Source: Bradyrhizobium algeriense
Lineage (GTDB): Bacteria > Pseudomonadota > Alphaproteobacteria > Rhizobiales > Xanthobacteraceae
Direction of reading: 5' to 3'
Length of the DNA: 64,000 bases
Assembly (NCBI RefSeq): GCF_003062295.1
Contig: NZ_PYCN01000005.1
Location: 186,001-250,000, forward strand
Shown one piece after another: positions 34,237 through 43,453 of the stretch. Every line of letters starts with the position of its first letter. Position 1 is the first letter of the stretch. Under the pieces are notes generated by a model that worked only from the letters and a program-made list of their open reading frames with translations, made no database searches and was not told the DNA's origin. A program made the position numbers and the translations under genes.

Positions 34237-34265
34237 TTGACTAATTTCTGATTTTCAGAAATAAT
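34237..34265 (+). promoter_or_regulatory. Promoter for the 91-residue gene with operator O5 in the spacer
   Basis: -35 TTGACT (34237-34242), exactly 17-bp spacer, -10 AATAAT (34260-34265). The 17-mer TTTCTGATTTTCAGAAA (34245-34261, O5), palindromic except at the centre, fills the spacer. Repressor binding there would exclude RNA polymerase. Confidence 0.65.
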
Positions 34266-34311
34266 GCCATCGTCGTTTTTCCGGTGCGCGGGATGAGGTC
34301 AGATCGCCAGC

Positions 34312-34587
34312 ATGCAGTATTTCGTCGTGATGATCGACTACGGCCGCCGCGGTCGCGAGGCCATCGTCGACCCGGAAATCACAAGGCGCGAGGTGATCTC
34401 CCGGATCGCGTCAGGTGAATACAGCAATATCAGCTTCATCCATGAAATCGCAGATTGCTCGGTCGAGGATATCACCGCCGAGATTCTCAGCGAAGCGGCC
34501 CTGCCCGATATCGGCCCGGCGGGCGCCGATCTGCAAGCCAGCCAGTTCGATCACATCCGCGACTTGCGCAAGCACGAGCGGGCGTGA
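34312..34587 (+). CDS. Small protein of unknown function, putative member of the S24 repressor regulon
   Basis: 91 residues, starting with YFVVMIDYGRRGREAIVDPE, then EYSNISFIHEIADCSVEDITAE. The strand-rich N-terminus suggests a small alpha/beta fold. No family or motif recognised. It follows the operator-bearing promoter at 34237-34265, with a leader of about 40 bases. Its position beside a phage-type repressor suggests an SOS-inducible or prophage-related product (inference). Confidence 0.65.
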   Translation: MQYFVVMIDYGRRGREAIVDPEITRREVISRIASGEYSNISFIHEIADCSVEDITAEILSEAALPDIGPAGADLQASQFDHIRDLRKHERA

Positions 34588-34638
34588 CCCACGTTCGGCC
34601 GCGCTATTCCCTCAAAACATTGTGATTGTTGGACGGAC

Positions 34639-34667
34639 TTGAATCGCCGACAACGCGCTTAATTATT
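34639..34667 (+). promoter_or_regulatory. Possible promoter for the OpgC-like gene
   Basis: TTGAAT (34639-34644), 17-bp spacer, ATTATT (34662-34667), about 88 bases before the gene start. An AT-rich patch in otherwise GC-rich DNA. Low-confidence match. Confidence 0.3.
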
Positions 34668-34754
34668 CTTCACGTAAAGTCTATTCCGACGGTGCGGACA
34701 ATCGCGCTAGATTCGCGATTCGATTCCTCCGATTTGCAAAGTTCTTAACCCGCA

Positions 34755-35942
34755 ATGTATCCGTCAATGAAGGCTGAGCTCGCTGCGCGCGACGGCGATC
34801 TCCGACTCTGTCTCCTGCTTGGTATCGCGGCCTGGTTTCTCTTTCTGGATCACGTCCCGCACAATGCGGTCAGCCTGCTGACCATACGCAACTTCGGATT
34901 CAGCGGCGCCACCGACCTGTTCGTATTCGTCGGCGGTTACACCGCTGCCATCCTCTATGGAAGGATGATGCTGGAGCGCGGATTCGTCGTGACGGCAACC
35001 CGCATCTTCAAGCGGCTGTGGCAGCTTTACGCCGCCTATATCGTCCTATTCGTGATCTATATCGATCTGATCGGATATGTCGCGCGCCAATCCGCCGCGC
35101 CCGCACTTATCGGCGAATTCAACGTCACGGGCATCGTCGACCATACGGTCCGGACACTGATTCACGGCCTGCTGCTTCGGGCCAAGCCGCTGAACCTTGA
35201 TGTGTTGCAACTGCTTATCGTATTGATGGCGGCCTTCCCGTTCGTTCTGTTCGGCATGCTCCGCCGGCCGAATGTCACCATGGCGGGGTCGATTGGTCTC
35301 TACGTCGCCGCCCGTCAGTTCGACTGGAATTTGTCTGCGTTTCCGGATGGACGGTGGTACCTCAACCCGTTCTGCTGGCAACTCCTGTTTGCGCTCGGCG
35401 CCTGGTTGGCATTGAGCGGCGCCAATCAAATACGCGCTATACGTACGCTTCAGGAACTCCCGATGCTGCGCGCTGCGGCGGGGCTGTACCTGCTCTTAGC
35501 TCTGGCGGTGACGGTGGCGGTGAAATTTCCCCAGGCCGGTATCGTCCCGGATCTGCTGCGCGACGTCTTTGTTCCCAACGACAAGGAAAATCTCGCCCCT
35601 CACAGGGTGCTTCACTTTCTCGCGCTGGCTTTTCTGTTTGCCTACATGGTGCCGCGAGACTGGTCCGGTTTCCGGTGGCAAACGTTGCAGCCGGTCATCA
35701 AATGCGGCCAGGAGTGGCTGGCGGTGTTTTGCGCGGGGGTGTTTCTTTCGTTTGCCGGACACCTTGTCCTGATCACGGGCCCGGATTCGCTCGCCATGCA
35801 GATCCTGGTTAGCTTTGCCGGAATTTTGATCATGACGGGCGTGGCCTACTACGTATCGTGGTCAAAACGGCAGGATCACAAGCCTGCATTCCGGCCCCAG
35901 GCGATGACGGGGTTACCTGAGGAGGGCCGGTTCGCCAAATAA
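34755..35942 (+). CDS. opgC: OpgC-like membrane acyltransferase (osmoregulated periplasmic glucan modification)
   Basis: 395 residues with about ten helices. The OpgC signature is at the N-terminus: RLCLLLGIAAWFLFLDHVPHN, then TIRNFGFSGATDLFVFVGG, followed by QLLIVLMAAFPFVLFGM and GRWYLNPFCWQLLFALGAW. OpgC proteins transfer succinyl groups to periplasmic cyclic glucans in the inner membrane. Bradyrhizobium makes cyclic beta-glucans, so the role is plausible. ATG 34755 and ATG 34767 are both possible. Often several OpgC paralogues exist per genome. Confidence 0.85.
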   Translation: MYPSMKAELAARDGDLRLCLLLGIAAWFLFLDHVPHNAVSLLTIRNFGFSGATDLFVFVGGYTAAILYGRMMLERGFVVTATRIFKRLWQLYAAYIVLFVIYIDLIGYVARQSAAPALIGEFNVTGIVDHTVRTLIHGLLLRAKPLNLDVLQLLIVLMAAFPFVLFGMLRRPNVTMAGSIGLYVAARQFDWNLSAFPDGRWYLNPFCWQLLFALGAWLALSGANQIRAIRTLQELPMLRAAAGLYLLLALAVTVAVKFPQAGIVPDLLRDVFVPNDKENLAPHRVLHFLALAFLFAYMVPRDWSGFRWQTLQPVIKCGQEWLAVFCAGVFLSFAGHLVLITGPDSLAMQILVSFAGILIMTGVAYYVSWSKRQDHKPAFRPQAMTGLPEEGRFAK

Positions 35943-36166
35943 TTCGCGCCGGACTTCGTCCTGCGCCACCGCTGATCACATCATATCGCTGTCCGCGCCG
36001 CGCGATCGAAAAGCCTCGACGACATCAACAAGCCCGTACAGCCCGGCCAAGAGCGGCCGCGCCGTCGAGTCGCCGGCGGAATTGCGCATCGGTGTCCCTT
36101 CCGGAAGGGCAAAGGTTGCTGCAAACTGCATATGTAGCCTGCGATTCGTAGATGTCTTGAGGACCC

Positions 36167-36439
36167 ATGAACGAGACTCTGATATCCGCCTGCACCATGT
36201 TTCTCGTTCCAGCAACGCTCTTGTTCGGTGCTTTAGGTGTCGCGAACTCATCCTTTCTCAAGATGCTGGTCTGCCTGCTTGGCGTGGCCACGACGGGAAT
36301 ATGGCTTTACCGGATATGGTGGTGGACGAGCCTGTCTTTGATCGATCGCAGAACGGCGCTTGGTCTCGCGGGCATGTTTGCGTGCGCATGGGTAGTGACA
36401 TTCCTGGTGCAGTTGAAGAATGCATTCTCGCTGCGCTAG
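36167..36439 (+). CDS. Small three-helix membrane protein of unknown function
   Basis: 90 residues from an ATG with GAGG five bases upstream. Hydrophobic segments: ACTMFLVPATLLFGALGVA, FLKMLVCLLGVATTGIWLY and LGLAGMFACAWVVTFLVQL. No known domain. Isolated gene; flanks 35943-36166 and 36440-36588 show nothing else I can support. Confidence 0.6.
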   Translation: MNETLISACTMFLVPATLLFGALGVANSSFLKMLVCLLGVATTGIWLYRIWWWTSLSLIDRRTALGLAGMFACAWVVTFLVQLKNAFSLR

Positions 36440-36588
36440 CGCTCATTGGGTGATCAGAGCCTGCTCGGGAAAGAGAATTTCACTTTTGCTTCAATCCATC
36501 ATTGGCAGCACCGGCGAGGCCTCACGCAATCATATGCAAATTGGCAAGACCCACATGGCGCGAAATGCCAAGCGGCCCGCGCGATCAA

Positions 36589-37959
36589 TCAGTCATCGGG
36601 CGGCGTAGGTACTCCCGGAGCAGCGGTGTGCGATGTCGTAGAATACCGTGGGTCTTGGCGCTCCCTGGGGAATGCCCCTTTCAACCGCATCTCACTGTCG
36701 CCCAACATGGCGGCGTCGAGCCTTCCTTCGGCCGACGCCGCCACGGCGCAGGTAAAGATGCGATAGAACTGCGCTCCGTCGAAGGCGACCAGCAGCAGAT
36801 CGACACCGGCATTGAGCGCCTCGACCACCGCCGTACAGACATTGCGTTGATAGATCGCCCCCATCACGAGGTCGTCGGTCATGACGACGCCTTGATAATT
36901 CCATTTCTTGCGAACGATGCCGTCGACGACTCGTTTGGAGTGCGACGCCGCGCGATCCGGATCAACGGATGTCAGTCTGACATGCCCGATCATCAGTTGC
37001 GCTTTCGAGCCGGCCAGCACCTTCCTGAACGGAAGCCAGTCCGACGCTTCGAGTTCGTCCAGGGGCGTATCCAGATCGGCGCTGAAGTGATGGGTGTCGG
37101 TTCGTACGCGTCCGAGCCCCGGAAAATGCTTGACCGTCGCGCCAACGCCTGACGCTTCCAGCCCGTTGACGTAAGCTCGCGCGATATCGGCGACGATGGC
37201 CGGATCATCGGAAATCGCGCGGTAGCGAATCAGCGTGTTGAAATCGAGCCGGTTGCGCTTCATCTCGGGGCGCAAATCCAGCACCGGCGCTAGGTTCATG
37301 TTGACGCCGAGCGCCGCCAACTCCTGCCCGTGCGTACGCCCGAACGCCTCCGCCTTCTCGGCGCGAACATCCGGCGCCAGGCTCGCAAGGGTCGATAGCG
37401 CCGGCAACTTGGTCAAGGGCGGCGCCAGATGCGATACGATGCCGCCTTCCTGGTCGGCGGCGACGATCAGAGGCGGCAGGCCGGCCGCACGCCGCTTTTC
37501 TTGCAGCGCGGAGATTTCTTCTTTCAGACGCGCCGCCGTCGATCCCGCGATATTGTGCCTGGTGATGTAGACACCGGAGATCAGGCCCTTCTCGGCAAGA
37601 ACGGCCACCTCAGGGAATGACGAGTATCCCACGATGAAGTGTCGCCCAAGGCTTCGCGCCTGTGCAGCGCCGATTTGCAAGACGCTCCGCTTGCGCCATT
37701 CAAACGAAGTATGCGCGCCGAGCATCGACAGCGATGGCAGGCACCACAGCAGAATAAGCAACCGTCCGGCGACGCCTCGCCTCCAATAGCCGCGGCGGAT
37801 GAGGACCACCGCGGCGATGATGCTCGCTGCCGCCAGAACAATGTTGCCTGGACCCCGCAGCGCAATCAGGTAGGGATCGTTCTTGTTGACAGCTGCGAAA
37901 ACGAAGACTGGTCCGGCGAGCCAGACGAGGATGATGCCGATACGCTTGAGGATTTGCAT
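36589..37959 (-). CDS. Membrane-anchored glycoside hydrolase family 3 protein (NagZ-like)
   Basis: 456 residues from ATG 37959. Three hydrophobic segments at about 7-24, 39-55 and 66-82 precede a GH3 catalytic domain (about 100-430). NagZ-type motifs: AADQEGG (168-173), KHFPG (277-281), the NagZ-typical catalytic loop TDTHH (287-291, usually TDSH) and the nucleophile region TDDLVMGAI (361-369). Ordinary NagZ is a soluble cytoplasmic beta-N-acetylglucosaminidase of about 340 residues. If the N-terminus is cytoplasmic, three helices put this domain in the periplasm. The longer upstream frame is not needed. No good ribosome binding site seen. Confidence 0.82.
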   Translation of the reverse strand: MQILKRIGIILVWLAGPVFVFAAVNKNDPYLIALRGPGNIVLAAASIIAAVVLIRRGYWRRGVAGRLLILLWCLPSLSMLGAHTSFEWRKRSVLQIGAAQARSLGRHFIVGYSSFPEVAVLAEKGLISGVYITRHNIAGSTAARLKEEISALQEKRRAAGLPPLIVAADQEGGIVSHLAPPLTKLPALSTLASLAPDVRAEKAEAFGRTHGQELAALGVNMNLAPVLDLRPEMKRNRLDFNTLIRYRAISDDPAIVADIARAYVNGLEASGVGATVKHFPGLGRVRTDTHHFSADLDTPLDELEASDWLPFRKVLAGSKAQLMIGHVRLTSVDPDRAASHSKRVVDGIVRKKWNYQGVVMTDDLVMGAIYQRNVCTAVVEALNAGVDLLLVAFDGAQFYRIFTCAVAASAEGRLDAAMLGDSEMRLKGAFPRERQDPRYSTTSHTAAPGVPTPPDD

Positions 37960-38251
37960 GAAAAGTTTGGGGGCTTTGCGGAGACGGGGCGAGACGATTG
38001 CCCGTATCAAACTTGCCCGGCATGCGCGAGCGCATAAGCGCGCCTGCACGGAAACTGCATAAGAATCCTGAACTCTTGCAGAGGGTGCTCCAAGCAACTG
38101 CACAACCGCATCGGATAGTCCGAACTGCAAGCCAGGGGCGATTGATCGAATGCCTGTTCCCACGAGACTAGCCAACGACGGGTGGTGGCTGTGCGAGCGC
38201 ACCGCGACGGCGCTGGTTTGCAATTTTCCTCTCCAGACAGGTAGCGCAATA

Positions 38252-39726
38252 ATGGCTGATTTCACCGCGCCGGCGTTCAATGCCGGCTCCGCTCAGGAAG
38301 GCACCTTTCCCGCCAAAGCAGCCATTGTTCTCGTGTTGGCAGCGCTGGCCGACTGGCTGTTCTACGGGCACGGCATTGGAATATCGGCCGCCATCTTTGC
38401 AGTCGCCGTGGCCTGCGGCTCGCTACTCGCCAACCTCGCAATCTTGAACCGAAGGCAGGCACTGCCGGCGGGCGCTCTCCTGCTGGCCGCCCTTGTCCCC
38501 GCTATCGAGGAATTCAACGTCGCGTCTCTGACCTTCATGGTGCTGGCTCTCGGCGTAGGCCTGCTGCTGACGACCAATCGCGATCGGCATCGTCTGCCCG
38601 AGCGAGCCGCGGCGTTATGCGATCTTTATCTGGTCGGCCCCTTCAGATTTTTCCGCGACGCCATCGGCGCGTTCAATCTGCCGGCACTGAGGACCGGGTT
38701 TGCCGTCTGGTTCATCCCGATCGTTTTCGGCGGCATCTTCGTGTTTCTGCTAGTATCGGCCAATCCATTGCTCGAGAAGTGGATCGGCTTGCTGAACCCG
38801 GGTAACACGGCTTCTTACGTGAGCCTCGGACGCGTACTGTTTTCGACTGCGGCGCTGTCGATCGTATGGCCCTTTATCCACGTCCGGTGGAGCGGCAAGC
38901 GCGAGATGCCGACAGGTTTAGCCGAAGCTGCGGCACTGGCGCGGGGAATACCATCGGGCCAAAACGACTTCTTCGGTGTTGCGACGATCCTCCGTTCGCT
39001 AATCCTGTTCAATTTGCTGTTCGCCGTTCAAACCGTTCTCGACGTCGCCTATCTCTGGGGCAACGCGACCCTGCCGGCTGATATCAGCTACGCTTCATAT
39101 GCGCACCGGGGCGCCTATCCCCTCATTGTCACGGCGCTATTGGCGGCCGGCTTCGTTCTGGCCGCCATGCGGCCCGGTGGGCCGGCCGAGCAATCAAGGG
39201 TGATCCGCCCGTGGCGCAAAATGTCCTGCTGGTGCTGTCATCGATCCTGCGCCTCGACCTCTATGTTCAAATCTATCTGCTGACCTGGTGGCGCGTCGCG
39301 GCCTTCATCTGGATGCTACTGGTCGCGTTCGGACTCGTGCTTATCGTCGCCCGCATCGTTCTGAACCGCTCGAATGGCTGGCTGATCCGCGCCAACCTCC
39401 TCACCCTGACGGTAACGCTCTACATCTGCTCGCTGGTCAATTTCGCCGCCATCATCGCCGACTACAATGTCAGCCATAGCCGCGAAGCCGCCGGCAAGGG
39501 CGTGTGGATCGACATGAACTATCTGTTTTCCCTTGGGCCGCAGGCATTGCCGGCCATCGACCGGGCCATTGCCCTTCGCAGGCTCGATCCCACCCTTGTT
39601 TCCCGCCGTAGTAGCCTTGTAGAACAGCAACGAAGAGAGGTGGTATCCTGGCGGAGCTGGGGCCTCCGAAGTTGGCGGCTGCAGCGCATCCTGGACGCCC
39701 CACCGAAGAGTTCGACCACAGGCTAG
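38252..39726 (+). pseudogene. DUF4173 membrane protein gene, broken by a frameshift near 39209
   Basis: From ATG 38252 one frame encodes a polytopic protein (VLGVGLLLTTNRD region, VRWSGKREMP, HRGAYPLIVTALLAAGFVLA) up to VIRP at about 39208. The frame then reads a nonsense tail to 39283. A second frame, open from 39211, continues the same family: VAQNVLLVLSSILRLDLYV, RVAAFIWMLLVAFGLVLIV, NGWLIRANLLT, ending at 39726. The two halves join as in an intact DUF4173 protein, with the joint probably short of a few codons, so a small deletion or a sequencing error is likely. 37960-38251 upstream shows only the divergent gene start. Confidence 0.78.
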
Positions 39727-39747
39727 TACGACTTCCCGGAGAGACCT

Positions 39748-40452
39748 TTGACGCACCGCATTCTTATCGTCGACGATGACCTGCACATTCGCGAGGTCAT
39801 CCGTGTTGCACTGAAGAAGGCCGGGATGACTGTCTTCGAGGCGCGCGACGGCAAGGAGGCGTTGACCCGCTTCGCCGCCGACAGGCCGGATCTGATCATT
39901 CTGGATATCGGCATGCCGGAATTCGACGGCCTGGACGTCTGCCGGGAAATCAGAAAGTCCTCGGACGTTCCGATCCTTTTTCTCTCCGCCCGCGACGACG
40001 AGATCGATCGCGTCCTGGGCCTGGAGATCGGCGGTGACGATTATGTCACAAAACCCTTCAGCCCGCGCGAACTCGTGGCAAGGGTGAACGTCATCCTGCG
40101 TCGCATGGCTTCGCGCGGGCAGGATGCCAAGGCGTCCATGGCCGCGCTGTCGCAAGGCAGGCTGTCCGTCGACCCCGAACAGCATCTCGCCGAGTTTGCG
40201 GGAACCCCGCTTCGGCTGACGGCCATCGAGTTCGGAATTCTCAGGGCATTCCTGACAAGGCCGACGCTTGTCTTCAGCCGCGAGCAGATCATGAACGCCG
40301 CCTATCAGCTCAACATCCAGGTATCGGACCGCACCATCGACAGCCACATCCGCAATATCCGCGCCAAACTGTCTGCCGTGAACTGCGACAACGTCATCGA
40401 AACCATTCACGGCGTCGGCTTCAAGCTCGGCCGATGCGAGCCGCTGGCATGA
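39748..40452 (+). CDS. OmpR-family response regulator
   Basis: 234 residues. Receiver domain 1-120: acidic pocket DDD at 9-11, phosphoacceptor D53 in LIILDIGMP, SAR near 81 and lysine in DDYVTKPFSPREL. C-terminal OmpR-type winged helix: LTAIEFGILRAFLTRP, VSDRTIDSHIRNIRAKL, TIHGVGFKL. The start is TTG 39748, with GGAGAG upstream; no ATG or GTG fits. It overlaps the kinase gene by four bases (ATGA), so both belong to one operon. Confidence 0.92.
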   Translation: MTHRILIVDDDLHIREVIRVALKKAGMTVFEARDGKEALTRFAADRPDLIILDIGMPEFDGLDVCREIRKSSDVPILFLSARDDEIDRVLGLEIGGDDYVTKPFSPRELVARVNVILRRMASRGQDAKASMAALSQGRLSVDPEQHLAEFAGTPLRLTAIEFGILRAFLTRPTLVFSREQIMNAAYQLNIQVSDRTIDSHIRNIRAKLSAVNCDNVIETIHGVGFKLGRCEPLA

Positions 40453-42041
40453 TAGCGCGCGCACGCGAGAAATGGCGACCGTCGGTGGGGCAGGTCATTT
40501 TTACTGCGCTTGCCGCTGCGGCGATGCTGCCTTTGGTCGGGCTGTTCTTCTTTCGCCTCTACGACAACCAGCTCATTCATCAGACCCAGGCCGAACTGAT
40601 CGCGCAAAGCCGGGTGCTGGCCGCGGTCTATGCGCGCGAAGTGGAATCTCGCCTGGGCGCCGGGATTACGCTTGGCGCTGAAATTCCGCCTGAGGCGCGA
40701 CCTGATCGCGAAGACCGGCTAACGCCGATCCGGCCCTCACTCGACCTCGCCGCCGGCGCCGACCTGCTTCGGCGGCGGCCCGACGCACTTCCGGCCAGCG
40801 CGCCCGCGTCGCAGCCCTATGCCGAGATCGGCGCGCGGCTGATGCCGATCATACTTGAAACACAGAAAGTTACGCTGGCTGGATTCCGTGTTCTCGATCC
40901 CCGCGGCGTCGTGATCGCCGGACGCGACGAGGTAGGTCAATCGCTGGCCCATATCGAGGAAATCGCCACCGCGCTGCAGGGTCAGTATCGGGCGGCCCTG
41001 CGGATACGCAAACCCGACAAGCCGCCGCCTCCGATCTACTCGATCAGCCGCGGCGTCGGCGTGCACGTGTTTTCGGCGATGCCCGTGATCGTCAACAACC
41101 ACGTGGCGGGTGTCATCTATACCTCGCGAACGCCGAGCAACATCTTCGATCATCTCTATCAGGAGCGCCGCAAGTTCATTCTGGCGGGACTGACGGTCAT
41201 TTTGGCGACCATCGCCATCGGCCTGGTTTTCTCCCGAACCATCACCCGCCCGATGCGCGAGCTGGTCGATCGCGCCGCGCGCATCAGCCGCGGCGATCGC
41301 GACGCATTCCAGCCGCTCGCCCATTACGGCACGCGCGAGTTCGCCCAGTTGTCGCACAGCTTCCTCGACATGGCTGAGCAATTGGCGAGGCGGTCGGACT
41401 ACATCGCGACGTTTTCGGCACACCTGACCCATGAACTGAAGTCGCCGCTGACATCGATCAAGGGGGCCGCCGAACTGCTGCTGGATTCACTACAAAGCAA
41501 ATCCGACAATCTTACCCGGATGGAACAGAAGAATTTCATATCGAACATTCTGGGCGACACCGGGCGCCTGGAAGCTATGACCCAGCGGCTGCGTGAACTA
41601 GCGCGCGCCGAGGCCGCGCCGCAGAACGAGCAAACCGAATTGTCACAGGTTGTCGGGGGGTTGAAGAGCCGATTCCCGACACGAGCAATCGAGGCAACCG
41701 GTAGCCTCGAGCGCCCAATCGGGATGTCCAGCGAAAAAGCGCTGATCGTGTTGTCGCATCTGACCGACAACGCCATCCGTCACAACGCGAAGACAGTGCG
41801 GCTCGAAGCGACCGAGGAAGATGGATCCGTCAGGATAACGGTCAGTAATGATGGCGATCCGATATCCGAAGCAAATCGGGAAAAGATCTTCGATGCCTTC
41901 TTCACCACACGCCGCGACACAGGCGGCACGGGAATGGGGCTGGCCATCGTCCAGGCCGTTATGACCAGCCACGCCGGATCGATCCGGCTACTGCCGTCCG
42001 ATCAGAGCGTTGCGTTTGAGCTCTTGTTCCCGGCTGCCTAG
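40449..42041 (+). CDS. Sensor histidine kinase (CreC-like architecture)
   Basis: 530 residues from ATG 40449, which overlaps the regulator stop. First helix about 14-34 (VIFTALAAAAMLPLVGLFFF), periplasmic sensor about 35-240, second helix about 241-260 (FILAGLTVILATIAIGLVF), HAMP (TRPMRELVDRAARISRGD), H-box HLTHELKSPLTSI, N-box LTDNAIRHN and G-box GTGMGLAIV. All catalytic motifs are intact. The sensor part has a PAS/Cache-like stretch (GFRVLDPRGVVIAGRDEVG). Signal unknown. The DUF4173 gene upstream may be part of the same unit. Confidence 0.92.
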   Translation: MIARAREKWRPSVGQVIFTALAAAAMLPLVGLFFFRLYDNQLIHQTQAELIAQSRVLAAVYAREVESRLGAGITLGAEIPPEARPDREDRLTPIRPSLDLAAGADLLRRRPDALPASAPASQPYAEIGARLMPIILETQKVTLAGFRVLDPRGVVIAGRDEVGQSLAHIEEIATALQGQYRAALRIRKPDKPPPPIYSISRGVGVHVFSAMPVIVNNHVAGVIYTSRTPSNIFDHLYQERRKFILAGLTVILATIAIGLVFSRTITRPMRELVDRAARISRGDRDAFQPLAHYGTREFAQLSHSFLDMAEQLARRSDYIATFSAHLTHELKSPLTSIKGAAELLLDSLQSKSDNLTRMEQKNFISNILGDTGRLEAMTQRLRELARAEAAPQNEQTELSQVVGGLKSRFPTRAIEATGSLERPIGMSSEKALIVLSHLTDNAIRHNAKTVRLEATEEDGSVRITVSNDGDPISEANREKIFDAFFTTRRDTGGTGMGLAIVQAVMTSHAGSIRLLPSDQSVAFELLFPAA

Positions 42042-42055
42042 ATTGAGCAGTCGCC

Positions 42056-43288
42056 TCAGACCCGCTCGATAATGATCGCCGGCGCCATGCCGCCGGCGGC
42101 GCACATCGTTACCAGCCCCCGTCTGAGATCGCGCCGCTCCAGTTCATCAAGCACCGTGCCGATCAGGATCGATCCGGTTGCACCGATGGGATGGCCGAGT
42201 GCGATCGAGCCGCCATTGACGTTAACCTTCTCGCGGTCGAGCTTGAGGTCGCGGATGAACTTTTCGGCGACGACCGCAAACGCCTCGTTGATTTCAAAAA
42301 GATCGATATCGTCGAGCGTGAGGCCGGCCTTGGCCAGCACCTTGCGGGCGGCCGGCACTGGCGCGTTCAGCATCAGGGTCGGCGAGTCCCCCATATTCGC
42401 CATCGCGACGACGCGGGCGCGCGGCCTCAGGCCATGGGCTTTTGCGTAACTCGGCGACGCCAGCAAGATGGCCGCCGAGCCGTCCACGACGCCGGAGGAG
42501 TTACCGGCGTGATGCATAAAATTAATGTCGAGGTCGGGATATTTGTCGAGGATGAGCTTGCGGTAGGTTGTCCCCTTGTCGTCAAGCGCATAGTCAGCAA
42601 TCGCAGGAAACGCCGGCTTCAAGCCGGCCAGCCCTTCGAGCGTGGTCTGCGGCCGTGGGTATTCCTCGCGGTCGAGCGCGAGGCTGCCGTCTTCGCGGTA
42701 GACCGGCACGAGGCTCTTGTCGAAATGTCCGCCCTTGATAGCGGCCGCCGCCCGCTTCTGGCTTTCGAGGCCGAGTCCATCGACGTCCTGCCGCGTGATG
42801 CCTTCGAGCGTCGCCACCGCGTCGGCGCAGACGCCCTGATGCGATTGCGGGTGCCGGGCGCGCAGGCGAAGATTGCCATTGTCCATCATGAACGGTCCCT
42901 CGCCGCGGCGGCCTTCCATCGACATCATCTCGGTGCCCCCGGCGATCACGAGGTCCTCCGAGCCCGACATGATCGAGCTGGCCGCCATGTTGACGCTGGT
43001 AATGCCGGATCCGCAGAACCGGTCCAGCGTCACCGCGCTGGCGCGCACGTCGTAGCCGGCATCAAGCGCCGACATCCGGCCGAGATCGCCGCTCTGCTGG
43101 CCGCGTTGCGAGCTGGTACCCCAGATGATGTCATCGACATCAGCGGTATTGATGCCGGTGCGACCAGCCAGCGCGCGCAAAACCGTGGCGCCGAGCTGCT
43201 GCGGATGAATGCCCGACAGGGCGCCCTTGCCGGCCTTGCCGACGCCCCGCGGCGTCCTGCATGCGTCAATGATCAGCGCGTCAACCAT
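42056..43288 (-). CDS. Acetyl-CoA acetyltransferase (thiolase)
   Basis: 410 residues. Active-site C92 in DRFCGSGITSVN, the GEAF-type FEINEAFAVV near 330, GGSIALGHPIGATGS near 350 (catalytic histidine) and C-terminal CAAGGMAPA with the second cysteine. Typical of biosynthetic or degradative thiolases (acetoacetyl- or 3-ketoacyl-CoA). ATG 43288 follows AAGGAAAA. It is convergent with the histidine kinase gene, 14 bases apart, and may work with the enoyl-CoA hydratase and MaoC genes nearby. Confidence 0.93.
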   Translation of the reverse strand: MVDALIIDACRTPRGVGKAGKGALSGIHPQQLGATVLRALAGRTGINTADVDDIIWGTSSQRGQQSGDLGRMSALDAGYDVRASAVTLDRFCGSGITSVNMAASSIMSGSEDLVIAGGTEMMSMEGRRGEGPFMMDNGNLRLRARHPQSHQGVCADAVATLEGITRQDVDGLGLESQKRAAAAIKGGHFDKSLVPVYREDGSLALDREEYPRPQTTLEGLAGLKPAFPAIADYALDDKGTTYRKLILDKYPDLDINFMHHAGNSSGVVDGSAAILLASPSYAKAHGLRPRARVVAMANMGDSPTLMLNAPVPAARKVLAKAGLTLDDIDLFEINEAFAVVAEKFIRDLKLDREKVNVNGGSIALGHPIGATGSILIGTVLDELERRDLRRGLVTMCAAGGMAPAIIIERV

Positions 43289-43363
43289 GGTGTTTTCCTT
43301 CTTGTTGATTGGCTGCATTTGCTGCCGAGCGTACTACACTGTCAATCCGATCGCGGCCGATTT

Positions 43364-43433
43364 GTAGCCCGGATGGAGCGCAGCGAAATCCGGGGCCGGA
43401 TATCGGATGGATCCCGAATTTCGTTGCACTCCA
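43364..43433. repeat. Intergenic REP-like palindromic repeat
   Basis: GTAGCCCGGATGGAGCGCAG, then CGAAATCCGGGG: arms CCCGGAT (43368-43374) and ATCCGGG (43388-43394) can pair. A second part has GGATCCCGAATTTCGTTGCA. This GCCCGGATGGAGCGCAGC type of palindrome is, to my knowledge, widespread in Bradyrhizobiaceae intergenic DNA. Only one copy is seen in the window. Confidence 0.6.
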
Positions 43434-43453
43434 CCACGGCTAAATGATTTCGT

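Noticed and set aside
35976..36131. Minus-strand 51-codon ORF with GCAGG upstream
   Set aside because: Weak start site, no recognisable features and low coding quality; cannot be supported.
36082..36453. Plus-strand frame overlapping the three-helix membrane gene
   Set aside because: No hydrophobic or domain pattern; the 36167-36439 frame has the better ribosome binding site and helices.
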